Shown here piece after piece: positions 1 through 11,535 of a DNA stretch of 64,000 nucleotides. The translations under genes were made by a program, and so were the position numbers. The notes beneath the pieces were generated by a model. It had not been told where the DNA came from. It saw only the letters and a program-made list of their open reading frames with translations, and did not search any database. Source of the stretch: Exiguobacterium sp. s122 (lineage in GTDB: Bacteria > Bacillota > Bacilli > Exiguobacteriales > Exiguobacteriaceae); assembly GCF_018618475.1 (NCBI RefSeq), contig NZ_JACSMD010000001.1:1798001-1862000 (forward strand), in the 5' to 3' direction. How positions within the stretch are numbered: the stretch's first letter is position 1; every line of letters starts with the position of its first letter.

Positions 1-118
1 CGAGGTTGAGGCCGCGGAACAACAAGATACCGAGACCGATGATGACGATGGCGCACGAGACGAGGAACATCGTACGCATATGTTTCACATAGTTCCATTC
101 AGTGAGCTTAAAGTTCAC
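1..118 (-). CDS. secF: SecF, protein translocase subunit (N-terminal part only)
   Basis: Only the first 39 codons lie in the window; the gene runs off the left edge. A GTG start at 118-116 is preceded by a good AAGGAG site and gives V-N-F-K-L-T-E-W-N, then a basic stretch and the first membrane helix (about residues 18-36). This matches the start of SecF proteins. It overlaps the end of secD by 11 bases, so the two are translated together. SecF works with SecD in the membrane, using the proton gradient to help pull preproteins through SecYEG. Bacillus usually has a fused SecDF; here the subunits are separate. Confidence 0.85.
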   Translation of the reverse strand, partial: MNFKLTEWNYVKHMRTMFLVSCAIVIIGLGILLFRGLNL

Positions 119-1409
119 GGATTTCACTCTCCTTCACACCAAACCATCCTTTGCGTTTGTCGAACAGACGACTGGAAACGAGGAGGTGCATCAAATAACG
201 TGAGATGAAGACGTTCGAGATGAACGTCATCGCGATTGAGATCATGAGCATAATCGCAAAGCCTTTGACCGAACTCGTCCCAAAGTAGAACAAGACCGCT
301 GCCGAGATGAGCGTCGTCAAGTTGGCATCGATGATCGTGCTGAGCGAGCGGCGGTTACCGGCACGGAACGCCGACAAGACCGATTTTCCAGAACGGAGTT
401 CATCTTTAATCCGTTCTGCCGTGATGATGTTCGCATCGACTGCCATCCCGACACCGAGGACGAGAGCCGCGATTCCTGGCAGAGTCAAGACGGCGTTGAT
501 TCCGTTAAAGAACAACATAATCAAGTTAATGTAGAGCACGAGCGTGATAATTGAGACGAGGCCCGGCAAACGATAGAAGAACAACATGAACAAGAAGACC
601 GCGGCAATCCCGATTAATGATGCGAAGACCGTCTTGTCGAGCGCGTCTTGACCGAACTGGGCCGATACCGACGTCGAGTAAATCTCTTCAAGTTTGACCG
701 GAAGCGCACCCGCGTTCAAAATGTCAGCAAGGCGTTGGCCGCTCTCGGCGTCAATGCCGCCACCTGAGATGATGGCTTTATCCGAAAGAATCGGAGATGT
801 GACGGATGCGTCCGACACGATCTTCGAGTTCTCTTTTTGAATCTCTTCTTCGTACGTGTCGCCTTCTTCATAGTCCAACCAGATGACGAGACGGTTTTCC
901 GGCGGTTGACGCTGCGCGATTTGCGACGTCACTTCACCGAACTTGTCGGCCGACTGGAGCGTCAACTCGACGACCGGCTGGCCTTGCTGGTTATAGCTGA
1001 GGGCGGCGCCGCGCGGCGCGAGATCTTTCCCGTCGAGAAGGACGTTGTCATCGATGTCACGGAACGTGAGTTGCGCTGTTGATGACAATACTTCTCGCGC
1101 ATCGTTTTGGTTCGATACGCCCGCAAGCTGGACGCGGATTCGGTTACTGTCCTCGATGCGGATGTCTGGTTCCGATACCCCGAGAACGTTAACCCGGTTG
1201 TTGATGGCGCGAACGGTTGCATTCATCGCCGACTGGTCGATGACGTCCCCGTCTTCGAGCGGCTGTACTTCATACAGCACTTCGAATCCGCCTTTTAAGT
1301 CGAGACCGAGGTTCGTGTTCTTCACGACCCACGGCGTCGTAAAGACGGCAAGTAGGATCGTTGCAATCATGATGACCGCAAAGATCGCGATATTCCCTTT
1401 TTTGTACAT
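108..1409 (-). CDS. secD: SecD, protein translocase subunit
   Basis: 433 residues. It has an N-terminal membrane helix (about 7-26), the conserved D1 motif LGLDLKGG (34-41), a large extracytoplasmic P1 domain, and a cluster of membrane helices from about 260 to 420 that includes the signature GVGMAVDANII. SecD and SecF form an RND-like pair that aids late steps of preprotein export. The ATG start is preceded by AAAGGAAATTGTCGT and a good promoter. YajC, the usual partner of SecDF, lies about 5 kb away on the same strand, behind an inserted block of unrelated genes. Confidence 0.95.
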   Translation of the reverse strand: MYKKGNIAIFAVIMIATILLAVFTTPWVVKNTNLGLDLKGGFEVLYEVQPLEDGDVIDQSAMNATVRAINNRVNVLGVSEPDIRIEDSNRIRVQLAGVSNQNDAREVLSSTAQLTFRDIDDNVLLDGKDLAPRGAALSYNQQGQPVVELTLQSADKFGEVTSQIAQRQPPENRLVIWLDYEEGDTYEEEIQKENSKIVSDASVTSPILSDKAIISGGGIDAESGQRLADILNAGALPVKLEEIYSTSVSAQFGQDALDKTVFASLIGIAAVFLFMLFFYRLPGLVSIITLVLYINLIMLFFNGINAVLTLPGIAALVLGVGMAVDANIITAERIKDELRSGKSVLSAFRAGNRRSLSTIIDANLTTLISAAVLFYFGTSSVKGFAIMLMISIAMTFISNVFISRYLMHLLVSSRLFDKRKGWFGVKESEIREL

Positions 1410-1461
1410 ACGACAATTTCCTTTCTACACCACAGGTTCTTTTGAAAATCTTCTCTCGTTA

Positions 1462-1490
1462 ACATTACAAATATTCTAAACATTTATCAA
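1462..1490 (-). promoter_or_regulatory. Sigma-A promoter for secDF
   Basis: On the minus strand TTGATA (1490-1485), a 17-base spacer and TAATGT (1467-1462), about 55 bases before the secD start. It gives secDF its own transcription, apart from the yajC-tgt-queA-ruv set. Confidence 0.6.
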
Positions 1491-1559
1491 TCGTTTTCCT
1501 AAAATTGTAACACCAAAGCGACCATTTCCCATGTTTCAATTTGCGCAAGCGACTAAATG

Positions 1560-1588
1560 TTGCGCGAGGGCAAAACTTATTGTATGCT
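1560..1588 (+). promoter_or_regulatory. Promoter for the ZIP transporter gene
   Basis: TTGCGC (1560-1565), a 17-base spacer and TATGCT (1583-1588), about 47 bases before the start codon. I did not recognise a Zur- or MntR-type operator nearby. Confidence 0.45.
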
Positions 1589-1634
1589 GAATTTATCGAA
1601 AACTAAAATTGATAATGTAAAGGAGTCCTTGAAC

Positions 1635-2489
1635 ATGGACAGTACGATTATTTACGCCTTTTTACTCACCTTATTCGCTGGACTCGCGACCGGCATCGGG
1701 AGTATGATCGCGTTCTTCGCCAAACGGACGAATACGGCCTTTTTATCCGTATCCCTCGGTTTCTCCGGCGGGGTCATGATTTACGTCTCGTTCGTCGAGA
1801 TTTTCCCGAAAGCGCTCGAAGAACTGATTGGTGCCCACGGGGAACAAGCTGGTACGATTTATACAGTGCTCGCCTTCTTCGGCGGCATGCTCCTCATTGG
1901 GCTGATTGACAAGTTCATTCCGTCTCCAGAAAACCCACATGAGGTCAAGTTCGTCGAAACGATGCAACACGACCCGTCCACACAGGAATTGGCTACGACA
2001 GCAACGGCACAGGCGCCTTTAAACGAAGCGTCAAAAAAACGTCTCCATAAGATGGGACTGTTCATGGCGCTTGCGATCACAATCCACAACTTCCCGGAAG
2101 GGCTCGCGACGTTCGTCTCGGCATTGAATGATCCTGCCGTCGGTCTCGCGATTGCCATCGCAATCGCCCTTCACAATATTCCAGAAGGGATTGCGGTGTC
2201 GGTCCCAATCTATTATGCGACCGGTTCCCGGAAAAAAGCGCTCAAGTATTCCTTCTTGTCAGGGCTTGCCGAACCGGCTGGTGCGATCGTCGGCTTCCTT
2301 ATCCTCATGCCGTTTTTGAGCGATACGGTATTCGGACTGTTGTTTGCCGCCGTCGGAGGCATCATGGTCTTCATCTCGCTCGACGAGTTGTTACCGGCCG
2401 CCCGAGAGTACGGTCGTGCCCATCATGCGGTCTATGGCATGGTCGCAGGGATGATGGTCATGGCGACGAGTCTCGTTTTATTAATGTGA
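1635..2489 (+). CDS. zupT: ZIP-family metal transporter (ZupT-like)
   Basis: 284 residues from the ATG at 1635, chosen because AAAGGAG sits about 9 bases upstream; the longer open frame from 1557 has no such site. It is an integral membrane protein with about eight helices. The two signature metal-binding segments HNFPEGLA (about 150) and HNIPEGIA (about 179) lie in helices IV and V, as in ZupT/GufA proteins that import zinc and other divalent metals. A short acidic/polar loop separates helices III and IV. It is monocistronic, with its own promoter and terminator. The metal in vivo is inferred from family only. Confidence 0.9.
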   Translation: MDSTIIYAFLLTLFAGLATGIGSMIAFFAKRTNTAFLSVSLGFSGGVMIYVSFVEIFPKALEELIGAHGEQAGTIYTVLAFFGGMLLIGLIDKFIPSPENPHEVKFVETMQHDPSTQELATTATAQAPLNEASKKRLHKMGLFMALAITIHNFPEGLATFVSALNDPAVGLAIAIAIALHNIPEGIAVSVPIYYATGSRKKALKYSFLSGLAEPAGAIVGFLILMPFLSDTVFGLLFAAVGGIMVFISLDELLPAAREYGRAHHAVYGMVAGMMVMATSLVLLM

Positions 2490-2512
2490 TATGTCTTTAA
2501 ACTATTTATAAG

Positions 2513-2561
2513 GAGACGAAAGCTTGCTAATGTGCATGCTTTCGTCTCTTTCGTTGTTTTT
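2513..2561 (+). terminator. Intrinsic terminator after zupT
   Basis: An 11-bp stem, GAGACGAAAGC (2513-2523) with GCTTTCGTCTC (2538-2548), followed by a T-rich tract. Confidence 0.85.
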
Positions 2562-2630
2562 GATGTGGCCTTCAAGACTTCTTTTCCAAATTTTAGTGTG
2601 ATAAGGTAAGGGTGTTTAGGAGGGCATTCC

Positions 2631-2816
2631 ATGAGGCAAACAACGAAAGAATGGATCTATATTTTATTACTTGCAACCGTGACTGGGCTGTACTTTTTCG
2701 TCGATTCAATGAACGATACGATAAAATCGATCATTACCATCATAGTATTTTTTATCGTCCTCATCCTTAAATGGTTTGTTCTATCAGTAAAGGATGAAAA
2801 AGCCCATGACCACTAA
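2631..2816 (+). CDS. Small two-helix membrane protein, unknown
   Basis: 61 residues, not recognised. It has two hydrophobic helices (about 9-24 and 32-53) with a short polar link and a charged C-terminal tail. GGAGGGC lies about 6 bases before the ATG, so translation is likely. The next gene overlaps its 3' end and encodes a similar small two-helix protein, so the two probably form a pair of membrane partners or diverged duplicates. No function can be assigned. Confidence 0.7.
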   Translation: MRQTTKEWIYILLLATVTGLYFFVDSMNDTIKSIITIIVFFIVLILKWFVLSVKDEKAHDH

Positions 2817-3009
2817 GACTACGTCATCATCAATCATGAGCTGGAGTGATTGGATTTTACTCCTCGTCGTCGCGATAATAGGAGCTGGAATGTACATGCT
2901 GTTGAATGAAGCGGTGAACAATACTGTTCTCGTTTTATCCATAGCTGTGACCGGCTTCATCATCGGCAAGCTATCTAACATATTTTTTCATACGCAACAT
3001 CGAGACTAG
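2806..3009 (+). CDS. Small two-helix membrane protein, unknown
   Basis: 67 residues from the ATG at 2806, preferred over the in-frame ATG at 2794 because AAAGGATG is then well spaced. It overlaps the end of the upstream gene by 11 bases, so the two are translationally coupled. It has two hydrophobic segments (about 15-34 and 39-55) and a short basic/polar tail. It resembles its upstream neighbour in size and topology. No known family recognised. Confidence 0.65.
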   Translation: MTTKTTSSSIMSWSDWILLLVVAIIGAGMYMLLNEAVNNTVLVLSIAVTGFIIGKLSNIFFHTQHRD

Positions 3010-3034
3010 ACCTTTTATTAGAGTGAGTATGACG

Positions 3035-3073
3035 AAAAGTCATGGTTCAGCGCAACTGAACCATGACTTTTTT
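3035..3073. terminator. Bidirectional terminator
   Basis: A perfect 13-bp stem, AGTCATGGTTCAG (3038-3050) with CTGAACCATGACT (3056-3068), flanked by A-rich and T-rich ends. It serves the small membrane genes on plus and the chemoreceptor on minus. Confidence 0.9.
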
Positions 3074-4859
3074 ATAGATTGCGAATGTTTTCTTCATCTG
3101 ACGTTTTAAACAGATGTACGAGGTCTTTTAATTCAACTGACATATGGCTCATCGTTTCGGCGATGCTGTTAATCTCTTGAATCGCTGCGAGTTGCTGCTC
3201 GACGTTCGCACCTGCTTCTTCAACGCTTTGTTGGGTCGACACGGCGTTCGTCGACATATCCTCGACGGAGACCGCGACTTCCGTCGTGTTCGCGCTCACT
3301 TCTTCGGTGGCAGCCGCAATCTCGCTCATTTGGCGAGACGTATCTTGGATGACGGAGACGATCTCTTTAAACGCTCCGGCAACTTCGCCCATCTGTGCGA
3401 CCCCGTTCGAGACGTGATTACTCGTCACCTCAAACGCTGATTCGACTTGGAGTGTATCGCGCTGGATATCGCCGACGACAGCTTGAATCTGTTTAGCTGA
3501 CTGTTTCGACTCCTCGGCAAGTTTCCGAACCTCGGCCGCGACGACGGCGAATCCTTTCCCATGTTCCCCGGCTCGAGCGGCTTCGATTGCGGCGTTCAAC
3601 GCGAGCAAATTTGTCTGCTCGGTGATGGCCGTGATCGAACGCGTGATTTTCTCAATTTCGAGCGACTGGTTCGAGAGACGTTTCACCATCTGTTCGGTCA
3701 AGTCGTTCGCCCGTTGAATCTCTTGCATTCTCGCCTCAGCGAGTTGAATCGTCTCGAGCCCCCCGCTCGCCGCTTCGAGCGTATGGATGGTTTGCTCGTT
3801 AACGCCTTGGGAGGCCGCAGCGATTTGATTCAGACCGAGGACGGCTTGGTTGACGCCTGACGTCCCTTCCTCGGCTCGTTTCGCCGATACTTGCGCGGCG
3901 AGGTTCATCTCTTCAAACAAACCGGCGACGCCTTGCGTCGTCGTGGCGACGTGATCGGTGCTCGCGTATAGATTTTCCGAATAGGCGGTCACTTTCTCAG
4001 ACGCTGCCCCGACTTGACGAATCAAGCCGACGAGATTTCGTTTCATATCATTGAACGCTGACACGAGGTCACCGAGTTCGTCGTTCGACTCGACCTCGAT
4101 GTCCCCTCCTGTCAAATCACCTTCTGCGACGACACGCGCCTCTTTCACAAGACGATTGATCGGTCGAAGGAATAGCTTTTGTAAGGCGATGAGAGAAAAG
4201 ACGCCAACTCCGACACCGATAACACTAATGATGATCATCCAAACAATCGATTGCCCAGCTCCGGCTTGCACCGCATCCGTCTCCCCTGCGAGAAGTTCAG
4301 TTTGGTGAGCGACAAGGTCGGTCACGGTCATCCGGACGCGATCGGTCGTCGGCGTCACGCTCGTATTGAGCACCGTCTTAAACCCAATTTCGTCTTGTTG
4401 TTGCCGCAGGTCGATTGCGCGAGCCATCTCGGTGTCGAGGTGTTGATTGAATTTTTCTAAGTCGGCAATCTTACCGAGTACTGTCTCGTCGGCCGTGGCC
4501 GCTTTCAACGAACTCATCAATTCGTCCCGCTTGGCTTGCGTCGCTTCCAAGCTGATGAGCGTCTTCGGGTTCGAGACGAGTAAATAGTAATTTAAATAAC
4601 GTTCCGCATCCGTCACCGTGAGCGCCAAGTCTTCGGCCATCAACATCTGGTTGACCCCTTCATTTAAGACGCGGTCATAGTCAGACGTTGCCCGTTGCAA
4701 CTGATACGAGCCCAAGCCTCCAACGAGGAGGAGCGCGACAATCGTCGGGATGAGGGCGATCGCCATCTTCCGACGCATCGAAGCCCGTCCTTTCTGCTTC
4801 TTCGGCCGCACGTGTCGTTTCCAGTTCGTCAACGGTTGAATCCATCGTTTCACGTCCAT
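3072..4859 (-). CDS. Methyl-accepting chemotaxis protein
   Basis: 595 residues from the ATG at 4859, chosen for AAGGAG 7 bases upstream. Order of parts: a short basic cytoplasmic N-terminus; helix TM1 (about 30-53); an extracellular four-helix-bundle type sensor (about 54-200); TM2 (about 203-225); a HAMP linker; and a long coiled-coil signalling domain. The signalling tip (about 405-440) carries the highly conserved [19 protein letters not shown]. It signals to CheA/CheW. The ligand is unknown. It lies in the block between secD and yajC, and no chemotaxis or flagellar genes are in the window. A link to pilus-based movement is possible but not shown. Confidence 0.95.
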   Translation of the reverse strand: MDVKRWIQPLTNWKRHVRPKKQKGRASMRRKMAIALIPTIVALLLVGGLGSYQLQRATSDYDRVLNEGVNQMLMAEDLALTVTDAERYLNYYLLVSNPKTLISLEATQAKRDELMSSLKAATADETVLGKIADLEKFNQHLDTEMARAIDLRQQQDEIGFKTVLNTSVTPTTDRVRMTVTDLVAHQTELLAGETDAVQAGAGQSIVWMIIISVIGVGVGVFSLIALQKLFLRPINRLVKEARVVAEGDLTGGDIEVESNDELGDLVSAFNDMKRNLVGLIRQVGAASEKVTAYSENLYASTDHVATTTQGVAGLFEEMNLAAQVSAKRAEEGTSGVNQAVLGLNQIAAASQGVNEQTIHTLEAASGGLETIQLAEARMQEIQRANDLTEQMVKRLSNQSLEIEKITRSITAITEQTNLLALNAAIEAARAGEHGKGFAVVAAEVRKLAEESKQSAKQIQAVVGDIQRDTLQVESAFEVTSNHVSNGVAQMGEVAGAFKEIVSVIQDTSRQMSEIAAATEEVSANTTEVAVSVEDMSTNAVSTQQSVEEAGANVEQQLAAIQEINSIAETMSHMSVELKDLVHLFKTSDEENIRNL

Positions 4860-4971
4860 GTTCATTCTCCTTCGTTTCCAAATTCTTCTCAACTTGACAT
4901 TAATGCAAACGTTTTCACGAATCAATTTGATTTTTGGAAATGAGGTCGATGATTCGACGTATTGACGAAGT

Positions 4972-5001
4972 TTGACAAAAATCAGTCACTTCAGGTATTG
5001 T
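4972..5001 (+). promoter_or_regulatory. Promoter for the flavoprotein gene
   Basis: TTGACA (4972-4977), an 18-base spacer and TATTGT (4996-5001), 36 bases before the start. A small perfect dyad (GTCGA/TCGAC, 4945-4958) lies just upstream, in the region shared with the divergent chemoreceptor gene. Confidence 0.55.
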
Positions 5002-5036
5002 TTTAATCGTAACAATTACTATTTAAGAGGTGCATT

Positions 5037-6188
5037 ATGATTCCTTCTCATACAAGACTTTTAATCATCGGTGGCGGCATCCATGGAACGACCCTCGCTG
5101 TCGCTTATCTCGAGCAAGGCGGGCAACTCGAAGACTTGTTAATTGTGGACGCGAACGCGGAGTTGCTCGCCAACTGGAAACGACAGACGTCGACAATCGA
5201 AATGACCCATCTACGGTCAACGCGAGTCCATCACGTCTCCTCGAACCCACACGCCTTGAAGCAGTTCGCAAGCCGGCATGACTACGGGTCGCATCATTTT
5301 AAAGACCGGTTCGGGCGTCCTTCGCTCGCCATGTTCAACGACCACTGCGAGCAGACGATAAAAGAATTGAAGCTCGCTACACGCTTTATCGGAAACGAGG
5401 CCGTTCAATCGATCGAACGAAAAGATACGTTTGTCGTTCAGACAACGAATCGACGGATTACGGCGGAAACGGTCATCGTCTCGACCGGACAATCAAATAC
5501 GATGCACATCCCAGATTGGGCAAACCTCTCGACGTGCCGCCATGTCTTCTCAACCCCCCATGTTGCTGAACAGGCGAACGTGACGGTCGTCGGCGGAGGC
5601 ATCACGGCGCTCCACTATACGCTTGCCCGTATCAACAAAGGGCATCATGTCACGCTCGTCACGAAACGTCCGCTCGAAGTAAGCCAATTCGACGCCGACC
5701 GAAGTTTCATGGGGCCTAAAGGGCTCCGAGCCTTTCACCGCTTAGGGGACGATTGGCGCGAAAAACGAGCGTTTGTGAAACGAGAACGGAAACCAGGTTC
5801 GTCACCGAACGACCTCGTTTTAAAGGTCAAACGACTCATCTTGACAGGACAAGTCCGTCACCTCATTGGGGAGACGGTCCGTGACGGTGATGTACTTTAC
5901 GTCGATGGGCAAATCGTGCCTTCTGAAGAGGTCGTCTGTTGTACGGGCATCCGTCCGCTCGAGCCGATCCATTCGTTTCTACGCCCACTCTTAGAACAAC
6001 TGTCACTACCGCTCACCCCGTGCGGTACGCCAGTACTTGACGACACCCTTGCCTGGACAGACGGTCTTTATATGACCGGTCCATACGCCGACCTCGTGCT
6101 CGGCCCGTTTGCCCGCGCTATTTACGGCGGTCAAGAGGCAGCGCGACGAATCGTGCCCCGGCTATTCGAGGCAAAACAAAAAGTCTGA
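5037..6188 (+). CDS. FAD/NAD(P)-binding oxidoreductase
   Basis: 383 residues. The N-terminus has a Rossmann dinucleotide fold with GGGIHG (12-17) for FAD. A second Rossmann motif, VVGGGITAL (about 182-191), would bind NAD(P)H, and a C-terminal segment TGPYADLVLGPFARA resembles the flavin-closing end of two-domain flavoproteins. The layout resembles the Pyr_redox_3 / N-hydroxylating monooxygenase-like group. Substrate and pathway are unknown. AAGAGGTG precedes the ATG. It is monocistronic, divergent from the chemoreceptor gene, and ends in a terminator shared with yajC. Confidence 0.8.
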   Translation: MIPSHTRLLIIGGGIHGTTLAVAYLEQGGQLEDLLIVDANAELLANWKRQTSTIEMTHLRSTRVHHVSSNPHALKQFASRHDYGSHHFKDRFGRPSLAMFNDHCEQTIKELKLATRFIGNEAVQSIERKDTFVVQTTNRRITAETVIVSTGQSNTMHIPDWANLSTCRHVFSTPHVAEQANVTVVGGGITALHYTLARINKGHHVTLVTKRPLEVSQFDADRSFMGPKGLRAFHRLGDDWREKRAFVKRERKPGSSPNDLVLKVKRLILTGQVRHLIGETVRDGDVLYVDGQIVPSEEVVCCTGIRPLEPIHSFLRPLLEQLSLPLTPCGTPVLDDTLAWTDGLYMTGPYADLVLGPFARAIYGGQEAARRIVPRLFEAKQKV

Positions 6189-6210
6189 CCGGATTCGGTC
6201 AGACTTTTTT
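6178..6210. terminator. Bidirectional terminator
   Basis: AAAAAGTCTGACC, a GGATTC loop and GGTCAGACTTTTTT. It overlaps the flavoprotein stop codon and ends 3 bases before the yajC stop, so it serves both convergent transcripts. Confidence 0.9.
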
Positions 6211-6212
6211 GC

Positions 6213-6491
6213 TTACTCCGCGAACGAAGCGTTTGCTTTTTTGACGACTTCAGCGATTGCGCTCCGGTTGAAACGGAGAAGCGACTGGTCGCACTTCAAG
6301 ACGACTTGCGTGTCTTCGATTTGATGGACGACACCGTGAAGGCCGCCGATTGTCACGACGTGATCCCCACGCTCAAGCGCGTTTTGCATCGTTTGAACTG
6401 CTTTCTGTCGTTTCGTCTGTGGACGGATCAACAAGAAGTAGAACACGACGAAAATAAGGATCATCGGTAATAGTGCTACGAGAGTTTCCAT
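6213..6491 (-). CDS. yajC: YajC, preprotein translocase accessory subunit
   Basis: 92 residues. One N-terminal membrane helix (about 5-22) is followed by the family signature FYFLLIRPQ-KRQK and a cytoplasmic domain with GDHVVTIGGLHGVV. YajC joins SecDF and YidC at the translocon. It is the last gene of the ruvA-ruvB-queA-tgt-yajC set, as in many bacteria. A gap of about 80 bases separates it from tgt. Confidence 0.95.
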   Translation of the reverse strand: METLVALLPMILIFVVFYFLLIRPQTKRQKAVQTMQNALERGDHVVTIGGLHGVVHQIEDTQVVLKCDQSLLRFNRSAIAEVVKKANASFAE

Positions 6492-6573
6492 GCGTAAAAT
6501 TCACCCTTTCCTTCAATATCAGGTTCATTATACCGTGAAACTGAAACGTTGTCACACAATGACTGTGGAAGAA

Positions 6574-8774
<2,201 letters not shown>

Positions 8775-8778
8775 ATCG

Positions 8779-9774
8779 TTACTCCTCTTCATAACCAAAA
8801 TGCGTCTTTGCGTACTGAGTGATCATTCGTCCACGCGGAGTGCGCTGAAGGAATCCTTGTTGCAACAAATACGGTTCATAGACGTCCTCAATCGTCTGGG
8901 CGTCTTCCCCAATCGTCGCAGCGAGCGTCTCGAGCCCGACCGGTCCGCCACCGAACCGTTCGACCATGGCCCGTAATAAGCGATGATCGACCTCATCAAG
9001 TCCGAGGGCGTCGACGTGCAAGCGGTCGAGCGCATCAGAGGCGAGCACCGGGTCAATTTCTTTCGTCCCTGCCACTTGGGCAAAATCGCGGACACGTCGA
9101 AGCAGACGATTGGCGATTCGCGGTGTTCCACGCGAACGTTTCGCGATGGCACCGCTCGCTTCCGGAGAAATCGATAGGCGGAACAGTTGGGCCGTCCGGC
9201 TGACAATGGCCGCGAGCTCATGCGTTTCGTAATACTCAAGTTTGAGTGTCACGCCGAACCGGTCGCGGAGCGGTGCCGAGAGCATGCCCGCCCGTGTCGT
9301 CGCGCCGACGAGTGTGAACGGTGGTAAATCGATGCGGACGCTCCGTGCCATCTCGCCTTGCCCATAGACGATGTCTAGACAGTAGTCTTCCATCGCCGGA
9401 TAAAGAATCTCTTCAATCGTCCGACTCAACCGATGAATCTCGTCGATGAACAAGACGTCGCCCGGTTCGAGCGTCGACAAAATCGCGGCCAAGTCCCCCG
9501 GCCGTTCGATGGCAGGTCCGGCCGTCGTCTTGATGCCGACGCCCATTTCGTTGGCGATAATTTGGGCGAGCGTCGTCTTCCCGAGCCCTGGAGGACCGTA
9601 GAGGAGGACGTGGTCGAGCGTTTCACGGCGTAATTTTGCCGCTTGGATGAAGATGGATAAGTTCCCTTTCGCCTTCTCTTGTCCGATGTATTGCTCGAAC
9701 TTTTGCGGGCGCAGGCTCCACTCTTCAGAATCTTCATATTGTTGATGGGATTGTGACAACAACCGATCGTCCAT
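8779..9774 (-). CDS. ruvB: RuvB, Holliday junction branch-migration ATPase
   Basis: 331 residues. It has the RuvB N-terminal block [15 protein letters not shown], Walker [11 protein letters not shown] (about 59-68), Walker B with FIDEIHR, sensor motif GATTRAG, and a C-terminal winged-helix domain ending in GRM-T-YA--H. Hexameric RuvB drives junction migration bound to RuvA. It lies 10 bases downstream of ruvA. Confidence 0.97.
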   Translation of the reverse strand: MDDRLLSQSHQQYEDSEEWSLRPQKFEQYIGQEKAKGNLSIFIQAAKLRRETLDHVLLYGPPGLGKTTLAQIIANEMGVGIKTTAGPAIERPGDLAAILSTLEPGDVLFIDEIHRLSRTIEEILYPAMEDYCLDIVYGQGEMARSVRIDLPPFTLVGATTRAGMLSAPLRDRFGVTLKLEYYETHELAAIVSRTAQLFRLSISPEASGAIAKRSRGTPRIANRLLRRVRDFAQVAGTKEIDPVLASDALDRLHVDALGLDEVDHRLLRAMVERFGGGPVGLETLAATIGEDAQTIEDVYEPYLLQQGFLQRTPRGRMITQYAKTHFGYEEE

Positions 9775-9784
9775 AGCTTCCTCC

Positions 9785-10378
9785 TTATTTCAATAACAAC
9801 TGCAAGGCGCGCTTTATGTAAGCGTCTGTCGTCAAGATTTCTGTGCTCAGTTCCTTACGGACACGGGCAATCTCACGCTCCGAGTAACCGAGTGCGACGA
9901 GTGCTTCGCACGCCTCGTCGAGTTCGGATGCACCTTGGGCGAACAGTCCCGTCTGCGGCACGTAGTCTGGGGCGAGTTCCGAGAGCTTCCCTTTCAAATC
10001 GAGTGCCATCTGTTTGGCTGTCTTTTTACCGACGCCCGGGAATTTCGTCAAATACTTCTCATTCTCGGTCTCGATCGCATCGATGAGTGCATCGATGTCA
10101 CCTGAAGCGACGATAGCGAGCGCTCCTTTCGGCCCGATGCCGTTGACACCGAGCAATTTATTGAACAGCTCGCGCTCCCGGCGTGACCGGAAACCATACA
10201 GCGTCTGTTGGTCTTCTCGCACGTAATGGTGCGTAAATACGATTACATGTTCGTCTTGTTCACGATAAAAAAACGGGTTAGGCACATGTACTTTGTAGCC
10301 GACGCCCGAAACATCCAACGTTATATATTCCGCACACACGTAGGCGACGGAGCCTTTTACGAATTCAATCACGGTCAT
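9785..10378 (-). CDS. ruvA: RuvA, Holliday junction DNA-binding subunit
   Basis: 197 residues: N-terminal OB-fold (about 1-63), two helix-hairpin-helix motifs ([13 protein letters not shown], and [19 protein letters not shown]), and a C-terminal helical domain (about 150-197) that contacts RuvB. It recognises four-way junctions. It appears to be the first gene of ruvA-ruvB-queA-tgt-yajC. I did not find ruvC, in keeping with Firmicutes, which use RecU. Confidence 0.96.
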   Translation of the reverse strand: MTVIEFVKGSVAYVCAEYITLDVSGVGYKVHVPNPFFYREQDEHVIVFTHHYVREDQQTLYGFRSRRERELFNKLLGVNGIGPKGALAIVASGDIDALIDAIETENEKYLTKFPGVGKKTAKQMALDLKGKLSELAPDYVPQTGLFAQGASELDEACEALVALGYSEREIARVRKELSTEILTTDAYIKRALQLLLK

Positions 10379-10427
10379 ATCTCCTCTTCATAGGAAAACT
10401 GCATTCATTGTACCATAACCGCCGCCA

Positions 10428-10456
10428 CGAAAAAAGGACAGGCGATTGCCTGTCCT
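10428..10456 (-). terminator. Terminator of the nadBCA operon
   Basis: Minus strand: AAGGACAGGC, AAT loop, GCCTGTCCTT and a T run, starting at the nadA stop codon. It separates nadBCA from the ruvA set. Confidence 0.9.
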
Positions 10457-11535
10457 TAGTGCGCGAGCATCCGCTCGAGGGCGAGCGTCGCCCATTTCGT
10501 CGTCTCCGAATCAACCCGGATCACGTTCACCGGGTCCGCCTCGAGCGATTCGAGAGCCCAAAGAAGATGGGGCAGGTCGATGCGGTTCATCGTCAGACAC
10601 GGGCACATGTACGGGTTAAGCGACACGATATCGAGCTCAGGATGCGTCGCGGCAAGTCGATTGACCAAGTTCATCTCGGTCCCGACGGCCCATTTCATAC
10701 CCGGTGTGCTCGCTTCGATTTGGTCGATGATATAGGACGTCGACCCGGCCTCGTCCGCTGCCTCGACGACATCGAACGTACACTCGGGATGGACGATAAT
10801 CCGTCGTTCCGGATCATGTTTCCGTAATGCTTCGATTTGGGCGACGTTGAATTTCTCATGGACCGAGCAGTGCCCTTTCCACAAGATGACACGGACGTCC
10901 TCGATGTCACCTGAATAGTCGAGCCGCTCCCGGAGCGGGTCCCAGACGGCCATCGCCTCGAGCGGCACCCCTAAATCGTACGCCGTGTTGCGACCGAGGT
11001 GCTGATCGGGGAGGAAGAGAATCCGTTCTCCGGCATCGAGCGCCCAGCGGACGATGTCATGCGCGTTTGACGACGTGACGGTCGCACCGCCATGTTTCCC
11101 GACGAACGCCTTGATGGCCGCCGTCGAGTTGACGTATGTAATCGGGATGATACTGTCTCCGAACGAATCGGTCAGTTCTTCCCACGCAATCTCCGTCTGG
11201 TCGATATCGGCCATATCGGCCATCGAGCAACCGGCACGCATGTCCGGCAAGACGACGAGCTGATTGTCGCGCGTTAACATGTCCGCCGTCTCGGCCATAA
11301 AGTGGACACCACAGAAGACGATGAACTCCGCCTCACTCATCTGTTCGGCGAGTCGAGCGAGCTGAAGTGAATCACCCGTCGCATCGGCGAACTGGACGAC
11401 CTCGTCTTTTTGATAATGGTGGGCAGGTAAGAACAGGCGACGGCCGAGCCTCGCTTTTATCGATTCGATGCGTGCCTCCATTTCTTCAGTCGACAGGTTC
11501 GTATATTCGATTGGCATCGTGCCTAGTAGTTGCAT
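10456..11535 (-). CDS. nadA: Quinolinate synthase
   Basis: 359 residues. It condenses iminoaspartate with dihydroxyacetone phosphate to quinolinate and carries a [4Fe-4S] cluster. Candidate ligands lie in [15 protein letters not shown] and YMCPCLTM. The start is the ATG at 11535, with AGGAGGAG placed well upstream, so nadA truly overlaps the end of nadC by 50 bases. The divergent cysteine desulfurase probably supplies sulfur for this cluster, as nifS does beside nadBCA in Bacillus. Confidence 0.97.
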   Translation of the reverse strand: MQLLGTMPIEYTNLSTEEMEARIESIKARLGRRLFLPAHHYQKDEVVQFADATGDSLQLARLAEQMSEAEFIVFCGVHFMAETADMLTRDNQLVVLPDMRAGCSMADMADIDQTEIAWEELTDSFGDSIIPITYVNSTAAIKAFVGKHGGATVTSSNAHDIVRWALDAGERILFLPDQHLGRNTAYDLGVPLEAMAVWDPLRERLDYSGDIEDVRVILWKGHCSVHEKFNVAQIEALRKHDPERRIIVHPECTFDVVEAADEAGSTSYIIDQIEASTPGMKWAVGTEMNLVNRLAATHPELDIVSLNPYMCPCLTMNRIDLPHLLWALESLEADPVNVIRVDSETTKWATLALERMLAH

